DNA of 24,652 nt, taken from Spirochaetaceae bacterium (GTDB lineage Bacteria > Spirochaetota > Spirochaetia > DSM-27196 > SKKC01). The stretch covers positions 1-24,652 of the forward strand of contig PUOG01000132.1 of assembly GCA_003552745.1 (NCBI GenBank), given 5' to 3'. Shown here piece by piece: positions 1-7,245 of this stretch (position 1 is its first letter; each line of letters opens with the position of its first letter). The position numbers and the translations under genes are program-made. Below the pieces are notes generated by a model. That model did no database searches and was not told the origin of the DNA. It saw nothing but the letters and a program-made list of their open reading frames with translations.

Positions 1-25
1 CCCGGATCAACGCCGAGAAGCAGCA

Positions 26-769
26 TTACCCTTCCGGGTCGAAGTCGTCCGGAATATCGAGATTCGTGGAGACATTTTGGACGTCGTCGTGATCGTCGAG
101 CGCTTCTATGAGCTTCAGCGCCTTGCGAGTACCGTCTTCGTCGAGGCTCACGGTCGCTTCCGGAACCCGAGCTACATCGGCATACGAGTGTTCGAAGCCG
201 GCCTGCTGCATTGCCGACACGACGCTCTGAAACTCCTCCGGTTCGGTAATCACCTCGATGCTCTCCCCCTGAGTCGAGACATCGTCGGCTCCGGCTTCCA
301 ACGCCTGTTCGAGAACCTGGTCTTCGGTATACTCGGCGGCGTCGTACTGGATGATTCCTTTTCGACTGAACAGAAAGCTTACACACCCGTTCTCGCCGAG
401 ATTACCACCGCCTTTGTTAAAGATACTTCGCACATCCGCTGCGGTGCGGTTTCGATTGTCGGTCAGGCACTCGACCATAATCGCGACGCCGCCGGGGCCG
501 TACCCTTCGTAGGTCATGTCGACGTAGTCGCTGCCCTCGAGATCTCCCGTGCCTTTCTTGACCGCACGCTCGATGTTGTCCTTGGGCATGTTCGAGCTTT
601 TCGCTTTGAGGACTGCCGTACGCAAACGGGGATTCGATTCTTCGTCGCCACCGCCTTCGCGTGCGGCAACGGTAATCTCCTTAATCAGCTTGGAGAAGAG
701 TTTGCCGCGCTTCGCGTCGGCGGCGCCCTTCTTGTGACGTATCGTAGCCCATTTGCTGTGTCCAGACAT
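26..769 (-). CDS. yebC: YebC/PmpR (TACO1-type) family protein
   Basis: This 247-residue protein has the full family length and the hallmark N-terminus MSGHSKWATIRHKK, followed by the conserved KGAADAKRGKLFSKL region and the glycine-rich YEGYGPGGVAI segment near residues 88-98. Family members are cytoplasmic. They have been described both as DNA-binding regulators and, more recently, as ribosome-associated factors that relieve stalling, so the exact role here is not settled by sequence. The start is supported by AGGAG about six bases upstream of the ATG. The acidic C-terminus (IPDDFDPEG) is normal for the family. It is the last gene of a minus-strand group that follows two signal-peptidase-like genes, with a 131-bp gap that may carry its own promoter. 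Confidence 0.96.
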   Translation of the reverse strand: MSGHSKWATIRHKKGAADAKRGKLFSKLIKEITVAAREGGGDEESNPRLRTAVLKAKSSNMPKDNIERAVKKGTGDLEGSDYVDMTYEGYGPGGVAIMVECLTDNRNRTAADVRSIFNKGGGNLGENGCVSFLFSRKGIIQYDAAEYTEDQVLEQALEAGADDVSTQGESIEVITEPEEFQSVVSAMQQAGFEHSYADVARVPEATVSLDEDGTRKALKLIEALDDHDDVQNVSTNLDIPDDFDPEG

Positions 770-817
770 CGCAACTCCTGTTTATGTAGGTGCTTGTACG
801 CTCGAATACCCGCGCTG

Positions 818-846
818 ACGGTAGCATTTGCCCCTGCGGCTGTCAA
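818..846 (-). promoter_or_regulatory. Candidate sigma70 promoter for yebC
   Basis: On the minus strand there is a perfect TTGACA (841-846), a 17-bp spacer and TACCGT (818-823) preceded by an extended TGC element. Transcription would start near 811, about 40 bases before the yebC ATG. The -35 box is convincing; the -10 hexamer matches only three of six positions, so this is a moderate call. Confidence 0.4.
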
Positions 847-900
847 CGAGCTGAAGTTGTGTGATGCAGTCAAGAACGATCCGGTCGACCGCCGGGCGGC

Positions 901-1650
901 TCACCGAACACCGCCGAATCGCGGAAGCGGGAAGAACCGAAACGTTACCCGTGCGCGAATATCGGTAGCCGAAACAGGTCCGAAATGCAGCGAGCTGAGC
1001 CTTGCTCCGCGATTGTCCCCGACTATCCAGTATTCATCCTCTCCGAGAACTCGCGGCTGCATGAAGCCGGTAAGCGGCGCGGAGTCGGGGAAACCGTCCG
1101 GCGCTTGCGGTCTGATTACCCGCACCGATCCATCACGCTCATCGATATCCCGGACCCGCTGTCCTCCGGGTGTGATCACCGAAATGTAGTACTCATCCAT
1201 CGAGACGGTGTCGCCGGGCATCGCCACGACTCGTCCGATCGTCTCGCTCCCTTCCCACGCCTCGCCGAACGCGTTCAGGAGGCCGAGGCGCTGCGCGGAG
1301 ATGAAACGAACCACCTGGTCGGCGGCTCGCAGAGCGAACGGCGGCCGTCGGGCGAAGGGCGGTTCGTATAGCACTACATCGCCACGGTCGGGTGTTGCCA
1401 TTCCTATCCGCGATCGCGTCAGCGGTACCGGAACCCCGTATGCCGCCTGCGAAACGAATACCCGGTCGTCGCGAGCGAGTTCAGGCAACATACCTTCGCC
1501 GCCGACACGGACACTGGAGATCAAAAAGAAAGAGAGCGCGTGATGAAACGCCAGAAAAACGACCAAAAATGTCAGGAATCTTCGCAATCGGCGCGAAAGA
1601 GCGTGCTCTTCAGGTCCCCGATATGTGCGAGTGTGTCGTATAGTACCCAT
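901..1650 (-). CDS. Signal peptidase I-like protein lacking the catalytic Ser and Lys
   Basis: This 249-residue protein has the layout of an S26 signal peptidase: a basic N-terminus, one membrane segment at about residues 25-44, then recognisable boxes. Where the family has S-G-S-M-x-P, it reads GEGMLP, so the nucleophile serine is Gly53. Where the family has the general-base lysine in (I)KRVxxxPGD, it reads IGRVVAMPGD, so the lysine is Gly139. I checked both codons in the DNA (GGT and GGA). The structural boxes RGDVV (89-93), PGD (145-147) and GDNRG with GPV near the C-terminus remain. The reading frame is intact, so it looks maintained rather than decayed. It probably folds as a signal peptidase but cannot cleave by the usual Ser/Lys mechanism. 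It lies 26 bp downstream of an intact paralogue, probably in one transcript. No clear ribosome-binding site precedes the ATG, so the exact start is less certain. Confidence 0.85.
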   Translation of the reverse strand: MGTIRHTRTYRGPEEHALSRRLRRFLTFLVVFLAFHHALSFFLISSVRVGGEGMLPELARDDRVFVSQAAYGVPVPLTRSRIGMATPDRGDVVLYEPPFARRPPFALRAADQVVRFISAQRLGLLNAFGEAWEGSETIGRVVAMPGDTVSMDEYYISVITPGGQRVRDIDERDGSVRVIRPQAPDGFPDSAPLTGFMQPRVLGEDEYWIVGDNRGARLSSLHFGPVSATDIRARVTFRFFPLPRFGGVR

Positions 1651-1676
1651 AGGTTGTTACGCGTTTACGCCATCAC

Positions 1677-2732
1677 TCAATCAATCGATCCGAACCGATC
1701 GAACGGCCAGTATCTGACCATGCTGCGTCCGAGTACCGCATCGGAGGGAACCGGTCCGAAATCCCGGCCATCGCGACTGTTGTCCCGGTTGTCACCGAGT
1801 CCCATGATATGGTCTGTCGGCACATACCAACCGGCATCGGCTTCGGCGAAGCGGCGCGCGAGCATCGCTTCGTTCGGCGCAATCTGATAGTTGGTGAGAT
1901 GGTACCCGCGGGCCAATGCAAATCGATCAGCGACCCGCTCTCCTTCCGCGGCATTCGCGGCAGTTCGCATCGCCGAATCGGGTCGCAGCCCACGCTCCTG
2001 ATACGCCCGCACCGCGCCGGCGGCTTCAAAGGTCGCCAGAGCGTCGTCTTCGATCAGGCGGCGGACGGGATACTCTATTCCGTGCAGCTCCATCGCCGCC
2101 TCTTCGCTCATCCAATCGGATTCACCCTCGGGGCGTATTTCGTGTCGGCCCCGGCGAATCCTCAACCGATCACCCGAATAGGCGGCGGCGCGCTTGATCA
2201 GAAACTGCTCCCGCGGACGTCCGAGCTCATCGCGATCCAGATTCACCATGCTCAGGGTTACCATGAAAACGAGGCGGTGGAAGAGCTCGACGGCGGGGCC
2301 ATGAGAGACATACGACGGGTTCTCGAAAATTACGATCTCGTTACGCTCCGGCTCACTGAACCCTGGAAGCTTTCCGTACCCGGGTATCAGTTCGGGACCG
2401 TAAACGACCTTGTTCACGAATATCCGGTCACCGATCTCCAACGTCGGAATCATCGAACCCGACGGAATCACATATGCCTGGACGAGGTATTGATTGAGAA
2501 TAAGCACAACGACCGCCGCCCAGAGAAAACTCTCGATCCAGCTCCACAGCGTGCTCTTGCGTGCCTGTTTCTGCTTCGCCTTCCATTTGCGCCGTTTGCG
2601 TCTCGTGAGTATCCGTTCGACGAAATGCTGAACGCGTTCACTCCAGTGCGGCATACTGTCGCGGAGCGTAGCAAGACGCGCAGCTTGTAGCAAGCTCACC
2701 GGGCGGATGTCATCCTCCAAAGGCGGCTCCAC
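1677..2732 (-). CDS. lepB: Signal peptidase I
   Basis: This membrane serine protease removes signal peptides from exported proteins. Residues 42-60 are strongly basic and are followed by a single membrane helix at about 67-84. The catalytic boxes are intact: PSGSMIPT carries nucleophile Ser93, LIKRAAAYSGD carries the base Lys180, and GDNRDNSRDGRDFGPV is the conserved C-terminal box. Between Lys180 and that box lies a long charged insert of about 100 residues, making it larger than typical bacterial enzymes. The frame opens with GTG at 2732; an in-frame ATG at 2654 would give 325 residues and still include the membrane helix. Neither has a clear Shine-Dalgarno, so the start is open. It is divergent from srkA and lies just upstream of the inactive paralogue. 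Confidence 0.93.
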   Translation of the reverse strand: MEPPLEDDIRPVSLLQAARLATLRDSMPHWSERVQHFVERILTRRKRRKWKAKQKQARKSTLWSWIESFLWAAVVVLILNQYLVQAYVIPSGSMIPTLEIGDRIFVNKVVYGPELIPGYGKLPGFSEPERNEIVIFENPSYVSHGPAVELFHRLVFMVTLSMVNLDRDELGRPREQFLIKRAAAYSGDRLRIRRGRHEIRPEGESDWMSEEAAMELHGIEYPVRRLIEDDALATFEAAGAVRAYQERGLRPDSAMRTAANAAEGERVADRFALARGYHLTNYQIAPNEAMLARRFAEADAGWYVPTDHIMGLGDNRDNSRDGRDFGPVPSDAVLGRSMVRYWPFDRFGSID

Positions 2733-2794
2733 GGTGGTCGTGGAGCAGCGTTCTGCCGAGACACGAGAAGGCCTTGCGGGTCATAGTAGCGACC

Positions 2795-3808
2795 ATGGAC
2801 TTCGACGCACTCACGCCCGAGCTCGTTCTTCTTGCCGTTGAGCAGGCATTCGACCTTCGGCTCGACGGAACCATCACGCCATATCCGAGCTATATAAATC
2901 GTGTGTACGGTGTCAGGACGGACGAGGGCGAGGAGTTGATCGTCAAGTTCTACCGGCCCGACCGTTGGTCCGATGAAGCAATCGCCGACGAACACCAGTT
3001 CGTTCTCGATTGCTCCGCAGCCGACGTGCCCGTTGTCGCTCCGATCGGTGACGAGGACGGCGACACACTCCACGAGCTGGAGCTCGACGAAGCATCCTAT
3101 CTTTATGCGCTCTATCCAAGGATGGGCGGTCGCAACTTCGACGCCGAACGCGACGAGGACTGGCATCGTCTCGGCGTTCTCGTAGCACGCTGTCACCTGG
3201 CGGGACGCATACGGCAGGCACAATCGAGAGTGATCTGTCATCCGCGTCAAGTCGCGCATTCGTATGTGGATTTCATCGACCGGACCGGGGTGCTGCACCC
3301 CGAGGTCGCCCCCCGTTTCATTGATCTTTGCCACTCGATCATCGACAAGACCGCCCCACTTTTCGATGGTATCGGAACCATCCGGATCCACGGGGACTGT
3401 CACCGCGGCAATATTCTCGACAGGCTGGACACCGGTCTGCTCGTAATCGATTTCGATGACATGATGAACGGCCCGGCGGTGCAGGACCTCTGGTTACTGC
3501 TACCCGACTACGCGCACCTTTGCCGTCGCGAACTCCTCCTTCTGATCGATGGATATGAGGAGTTTCTGCCCTTCGATCGCCGCGAAGTACGGCTCATCGA
3601 GGCTCTGCGCTTCATCCGTATGATCTACTTTCTCGCATGGCAGACGCAACAACGCGACGATCGCGCCTTTCTGGAACACTTCCCCGGCTGGGGAAGCAAG
3701 GCCTTCTGGGAACGCGAAATCGAGGACTTGTCACTGCAGTATACGATGATCGATGAGTACCCGGACCCGCTCAACGACGATTCTGCCGACGGTTTTCCGG
3801 CTCGTTGA
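2795..3808 (+). CDS. srkA: Stress response kinase A (SrkA/RdoA/YihE family)
   Basis: This is an aminoglycoside-phosphotransferase-fold protein kinase of 337 residues, close to the E. coli SrkA length of 328. The N-terminal LTPELVLLAVE region and SYINRVYGV (about residues 32-40) match the family. Lys51 in IVKFYRP is the probable ATP-binding lysine. The catalytic loop HGDCHRGNIL lies at about 199-208, with Asp201 as presumed catalytic base, and the metal-binding IDFDD lies at 218-222. The family is linked to protection against envelope and oxidative stress in enterobacteria; its role here is inferred. I chose the ATG at 2795 because it aligns with known N-termini. A TTG at 2774 would add seven residues and has GAGAAGG only two bases upstream. 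It is divergent from lepB. Confidence 0.88.
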   Translation: MDFDALTPELVLLAVEQAFDLRLDGTITPYPSYINRVYGVRTDEGEELIVKFYRPDRWSDEAIADEHQFVLDCSAADVPVVAPIGDEDGDTLHELELDEASYLYALYPRMGGRNFDAERDEDWHRLGVLVARCHLAGRIRQAQSRVICHPRQVAHSYVDFIDRTGVLHPEVAPRFIDLCHSIIDKTAPLFDGIGTIRIHGDCHRGNILDRLDTGLLVIDFDDMMNGPAVQDLWLLLPDYAHLCRRELLLLIDGYEEFLPFDRREVRLIEALRFIRMIYFLAWQTQQRDDRAFLEHFPGWGSKAFWEREIEDLSLQYTMIDEYPDPLNDDSADGFPAR

Positions 3809-3834
3809 CACGACGAAATGGCCTTCCCTATACT
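3805..3834 (+). promoter_or_regulatory. Strong sigma70-type promoter overlapping the srkA stop codon
   Basis: A perfect TTGACA (3805-3810) is separated by 18 bp from TATACT (3829-3834, five of six matches to TATAAT). The TGA stop codon of srkA (3806-3808) lies inside the -35 box. Transcription would begin near 3841, leaving only about 13 bases before the ATG at 3855. This is the best promoter match I noticed in the window and would drive the PEGA/FGE gene and smpB. Confidence 0.7.
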
Positions 3835-3854
3835 CCGCGCCGGATGTATTCGCG

Positions 3855-5504
3855 ATGCGCAAAGCACGAAAGATCACGCGGAAAACAGAACAAGACCCAC
3901 CAGCTTCCGGACACGAAGAGCCCGAAGACGTCAGGCTGAAGCCTCTCTTTGGTATACCACCGGGATACTATCTTGCCGTATCCGGTACACTTATCTTGAT
4001 TCTCATCGTTTTCGCCGTCTTCGCACTGCCGGGAATACGTGATCGGCAGCGCGCCGTCACGATTGACAGCACGCCCCCGGCTGCTTCGGTATACCACAAT
4101 GGCGTGCGTCTCGGCTCCACTCCGGCCACATTCTCTCTGCCACGCGGCGCCCAGCAGATTCGACTCAAACGTCCAGGCTTCGAAGCGACAACGGTCGATA
4201 TCGACGTCCCGAGACGCTGGATTGCGACCCTCCTCTTTCCTCCGCACAAAGAGGTTCATTACTCGTTCGAACCGTCCGAAGACGCTCGCACTGTTCTCGA
4301 GACGAACGGCGGCGAAGAATTGAGCTCGTGGGCCAAGATCGGTGAATCCACCGCACGTCGTCCGATTCCCCCGGTTCTTACTACGTTCGCCCGGGACGCT
4401 GTGGCCGCCGGCATCTCCGCCGAGAACCGCTCACAATTCCTCTTAGGTAGTGCACAAAACATTACTTCCCACGCAATGCTACGCGATCTCGTCAGCGCCT
4501 TCTGGACACATGGTAGCGATTTCGGAGCGCCTGGTGCATTGGCGGCAAGCGAGGTAGTATCTCAAATTATACATCTTCACAGACATTCTGAGGGTTTTCT
4601 ACCGTGGATTGACTCGACCGGAGGTAATGCGTTCTCCGATCTCCTCAGGCAGAAATCTCTTCTTGACCGCGAAGTGAGCGACAATCGAGAAAAAGAAGAG
4701 GGATACTCCCAACAGCTCGAAGAAGAACTCGACGATTTGGCGGGCGATTTACAGCAACAATCGAGCGCCGGCATTCATTTTTCGAGTGTACCCTCGGGTC
4801 GGATTTTGCACGGGTATTCCGGCTACCTCGGTAACTCGGACCGCAGCGCGGTGCGCAAATGGGAAGACGTGGACGAGTTCTGGATTGCCCGCTCGCCGGT
4901 CTCCGTTGAAAACTGGCAGCGTTTTCTTGAAGCGAATCCGGACTGGGATCGCTCCAACATTGACGAGCTCGCGGCAACCGGAGTTGTCGACGAAGGGTAT
5001 CTGTCCGAGTTTGACGATCAGCACCCCGACGAACCGGTAGTCGGCGTATCGTGGCATGCTGCTCGTGCGTTCGCCGACTGGATGGACGAAGAGTCGGGCC
5101 CGGAGCTGCGTATCGCGCTACCGACCGAGGCTCAGTGGGCGCGAGCGGCAGCACTCGACAGCTTCGGTGAGGATTTCGAGAATAGGGTCTTCGGTCTAGC
5201 GAGCGGTGTGCGGTCGCTGGAAGAGAATCCTGACGCCCGAACCGGCCGACTCGGCCTGATCGACATGATCGGGAACAACTGGGAGTGGACTTCGACACCG
5301 TGGTATGCGGCAGATTCGGTGCTTCGCGTACACGGCGATTCGCTTCGCGAGGCCGGGCGCCCCGGCTACTACACCGTTCGGGGAGGTTCGTGGGCCAATT
5401 CGCGAGCACAGATCGGACCGGAAAGTCGCGGCGGACAGCATGAAGCGTGGTCGACACCGTTTCTCGGATTTCGCGTCGTAGCGATGGAGGTTACCGATGG
5501 CTGA
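3855..5504 (+). CDS. Membrane-anchored PEGA plus FGE-sulfatase-like domain protein
   Basis: This 549-residue protein has four parts. A charged cytoplasmic N-terminus (1-37) is followed by one membrane helix (about 38-59). A PEGA domain (about 66-119) shows the typical STPPAASVYHNGVRLGSTP and LPRGAQQIRLKRPGF pattern. A short charged, coiled-coil-prone stretch lies at about 262-302. A formylglycine-generating-enzyme/SUMF1-like domain occupies about 310-545, with WIARSPVSVENW, VVGVSWHAARAFADWM, LPTEAQWARAA, DMIGNNWEWTSTPWY, VRGGSW and LGFRVV. The whole protein has no cysteine, so it cannot use the Cys-dependent chemistry of true formylglycine-generating enzymes. The domain is more likely a binding or structural module on the outer face of the inner membrane. 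I used the ATG at 3855, because an upstream frame from 3753 overlaps srkA. No good Shine-Dalgarno is visible and the predicted leader is very short. Its end overlaps smpB by eight bases. Confidence 0.85.
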   Translation: MRKARKITRKTEQDPPASGHEEPEDVRLKPLFGIPPGYYLAVSGTLILILIVFAVFALPGIRDRQRAVTIDSTPPAASVYHNGVRLGSTPATFSLPRGAQQIRLKRPGFEATTVDIDVPRRWIATLLFPPHKEVHYSFEPSEDARTVLETNGGEELSSWAKIGESTARRPIPPVLTTFARDAVAAGISAENRSQFLLGSAQNITSHAMLRDLVSAFWTHGSDFGAPGALAASEVVSQIIHLHRHSEGFLPWIDSTGGNAFSDLLRQKSLLDREVSDNREKEEGYSQQLEEELDDLAGDLQQQSSAGIHFSSVPSGRILHGYSGYLGNSDRSAVRKWEDVDEFWIARSPVSVENWQRFLEANPDWDRSNIDELAATGVVDEGYLSEFDDQHPDEPVVGVSWHAARAFADWMDEESGPELRIALPTEAQWARAAALDSFGEDFENRVFGLASGVRSLEENPDARTGRLGLIDMIGNNWEWTSTPWYAADSVLRVHGDSLREAGRPGYYTVRGGSWANSRAQIGPESRGGQHEAWSTPFLGFRVVAMEVTDG

Positions 5505-5955
5505 CGAGTCCGCTCATGTCCTTGCAAAGAACAAGCGAGCGTTTCACGAGTACACGGTTGTCGATACACTGGAGTGCGGGATCGAGCTCAAAGGCACTGA
5601 AGTGAAATCGATCAAAGGGCGCCGGTTCAACTTCTCCGACTCGTATGTTCGGATCAAACATGACCAGCTTTGGCTCATCGGATTCAACATAAGCCCGTGG
5701 TCGCATGCAAGCGAATTCAACCATGAACCGTTGCGTCCTCGAAAACTGCTCGCACAACGCAGTGAGATCGTGCGTCTGAAGAAGCAGGCAACCGAGCGCG
5801 GCTTTACGCTTGTTCCGCTTGATGTTCATCTCGTTCGCGGCCTCGTCAAAATCAAGCTCGGAGTTGTCCGCGGGAAGAAGCTCCACGACAAACGTCAGGC
5901 GATTCGCAGCAGAGACCTTCGCCGTGAGCAGGAACGCGAGCTCAGTGGACGCTAA
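5497..5955 (+). CDS. smpB: SsrA-binding protein SmpB
   Basis: SmpB binds tmRNA and delivers it to stalled ribosomes in trans-translation. The 152-residue length is standard. Family landmarks are LAKNKRAFHEY (9-19), LECGIELKGTEVKSIK (25-40), the FNFSDSYVRI region, and the tail KKLHDKRQAIRSRD with a basic, helix-prone C-terminus that enters the mRNA channel. The ATG overlaps the last eight bases of the preceding PEGA/FGE gene, indicating co-transcription and probable translational coupling. Its RNA partner ssrA lies about 0.9 kb downstream on the same strand, separated by one gene. Confidence 0.98.
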   Translation: MADESAHVLAKNKRAFHEYTVVDTLECGIELKGTEVKSIKGRRFNFSDSYVRIKHDQLWLIGFNISPWSHASEFNHEPLRPRKLLAQRSEIVRLKKQATERGFTLVPLDVHLVRGLVKIKLGVVRGKKLHDKRQAIRSRDLRREQERELSGR

Positions 5956-5978
5956 CCGAAGCGAGAGGCAATTTGCAT

Positions 5979-6791
5979 ATGGGACATGAAGTCTTCGAAC
6001 ACGAAGTTGTCGTGCGCGAGCGATTCGCAGAGCAACTCTCAATTCAGGCAGGATCAATAGTCCGCAGGTATTACTTCGGCGGAAACGCCGGAACGGAAAC
6101 GAAGTCCGACGGCACCCCGGTGACAGACGCCGATCGCGACGCCGAACGCTTCCTGCGCAATCGCATTAGTCACGCGTTTCCGAGCGACTCGCTCCTGGGC
6201 GAGGAGTTCGGCGAGCAGGCAGGCGAAAACGACTGGAAGTGGATACTCGATCCGATAGACGGAACGAAGTCGTTCATAACCGGGATTCCGCTTTTCACCG
6301 TCCTGATCGCTGTTATCCACGAAGGGGCTCCACAACTCGGAGTGATTCACAATCCGATCACGCACGAAACAGTCGCTGCGTCGATCGGAAACGGATGCCG
6401 CTTCAACGGAGTGACGACTACCGTTCGACGGTGCGATAATCTCGCAAGCGCGATGGTTTTGACGACCGATCCTGCCGAACTCGCGCGCAGGCGACCCGAT
6501 TTTTCCCGAACGCTGACCGAAACGGCCGGTTCGATCAGAACGTGGGCCGACGGCTACGGCTACCTTCTCGTTGCCACAGGTCGCGCCGATGCGATGATCG
6601 ATCCGATCGTGCAGCCGTGGGACGTTGCTCCCTTGTATCCGGTAATAACCGAGGCCGGCGGAATCCTCACCGATTGTGACGGGCGCGACAGCGGTAGTGA
6701 TCTCGGTACGAGTGCGCTCGCAGCAACACCGGGCGTCCACCGAACACTCATCGAACTATCACGCGCCGGTTCGGCGTCGAGTAAGGCTTGA
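5979..6791 (+). CDS. hisN: Inositol-monophosphatase-family phosphatase, probably histidinol-phosphatase HisN
   Basis: This 270-residue metal-dependent phosphatase has all family metal sites: Glu75/Glu76 in LLGEEFGE, Asp91 and Asp94 in WILDPIDGTKSF, and Asp215 in PWDVAPLYPVITEAGG. The segment YGYLLVATGRADAMIDP (about 193-209) resembles the HisN subgroup, which removes phosphate from histidinol phosphate, more than classical inositol monophosphatases. Substrate choice cannot be proved from sequence, and no other histidine genes are in view. I chose the ATG at 5979 because GAGAGG lies ten bases upstream; a TTG at 5973 would add two residues. It sits between smpB and ssrA, and its TGA stop lies inside the -35 box of the tmRNA promoter. 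Confidence 0.8.
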   Translation: MGHEVFEHEVVVRERFAEQLSIQAGSIVRRYYFGGNAGTETKSDGTPVTDADRDAERFLRNRISHAFPSDSLLGEEFGEQAGENDWKWILDPIDGTKSFITGIPLFTVLIAVIHEGAPQLGVIHNPITHETVAASIGNGCRFNGVTTTVRRCDNLASAMVLTTDPAELARRRPDFSRTLTETAGSIRTWADGYGYLLVATGRADAMIDPIVQPWDVAPLYPVITEAGGILTDCDGRDSGSDLGTSALAATPGVHRTLIELSRAGSASSKA

Positions 6792-6817
6792 CGCGAAACC
6801 CGACTGCGACATAGATT
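6788..6817 (+). promoter_or_regulatory. Candidate ssrA promoter overlapping the hisN stop codon
   Basis: TTGACG (6788-6793, five of six) is separated by 18 bp from TAGATT (6812-6817, four of six). The hisN stop TGA (6789-6791) is part of the -35 box. Initiation would fall near 6824, a few bases before the mature tmRNA 5' end at 6833, leaving a short leader that RNase P would remove. Confidence 0.5.
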
Positions 6818-6832
6818 TGAGTTGAAGACTTC

Positions 6833-7191
6833 GGGGGTGCACAGGATTCGACGATTGAGGTTCCGGACTGTTGACTGCAGGCAGAGCGTCAGCTCTCTAA
6901 ACTGACACCAATTTTATCTGCCAACGATGCAGACTTTGCAATGGCCGCATAATTTATAGCGGTCACGGGCTACCGTAACGCTGTTCCGAGGTACGGTTCG
7001 CCTGACATAAACCGGGACTTACCCCGGCACGCGCCCGGCCGCGTCGGGGGACACTATTAGTCGGGCTCTGGCTTCCGGCCGGCTTCAGGGCCTGCGCCAA
7101 CCCGGAGGCCGAGACTTTTCAAGCAGGACCTAAGCCTGTAGAGGTCTTCAGACGGCTCAGTCGGACGCGGGTTCGATTCCCGCCACCTCCA
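6833..7191 (+). ncRNA. ssrA: tmRNA (ssrA), tag ANDADFAMAA
   Basis: The 5' end GGGGGTG pairs with CACCTCC near the 3' end as a 7-bp acceptor stem with one G-U pair, leaving A7191 as discriminator. CCA is not encoded. GGATTCGACG near the 5' end and the T arm GCGGG-TTCGATT-CCCGC near 7168-7184 are diagnostic. A pseudoknot PK1 can be drawn upstream of the tag: AGAGC 6883-6887 with GCTCT 6892-6896, and GTCA 6888-6891 with TGAC 6903-6906. The tag frame starts at the GCC resume codon 6920-6922 and reads ANDADFAMAA, ending at TAA 6950-6952. The remaining 240 bases are GC-rich and would hold the other pseudoknots. The RNA rescues stalled ribosomes and tags the stalled peptide for proteolysis, working with SmpB encoded just upstream. 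Confidence 0.97.
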
Positions 7192-7245
7192 CTCCCATTC
7201 GACTTCTCGTGTTTTGATGATTCGATGAAGACCTCGCCTGGATCG

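Noticed and set aside
77..1189. 370-residue open frame on the plus strand
   Set aside because: It is antisense to yebC and the signal-peptidase-like gene, spans their intergenic gap, and has no family motif. Long antisense frames are expected in this base composition.
1809..2690. 293-residue open frame on the plus strand
   Set aside because: It lies wholly antisense to lepB, whose catalytic motifs are clear.
4645..5457. 270-residue open frame on the minus strand
   Set aside because: It is arginine-rich and antisense to the well-supported FGE-like domain.
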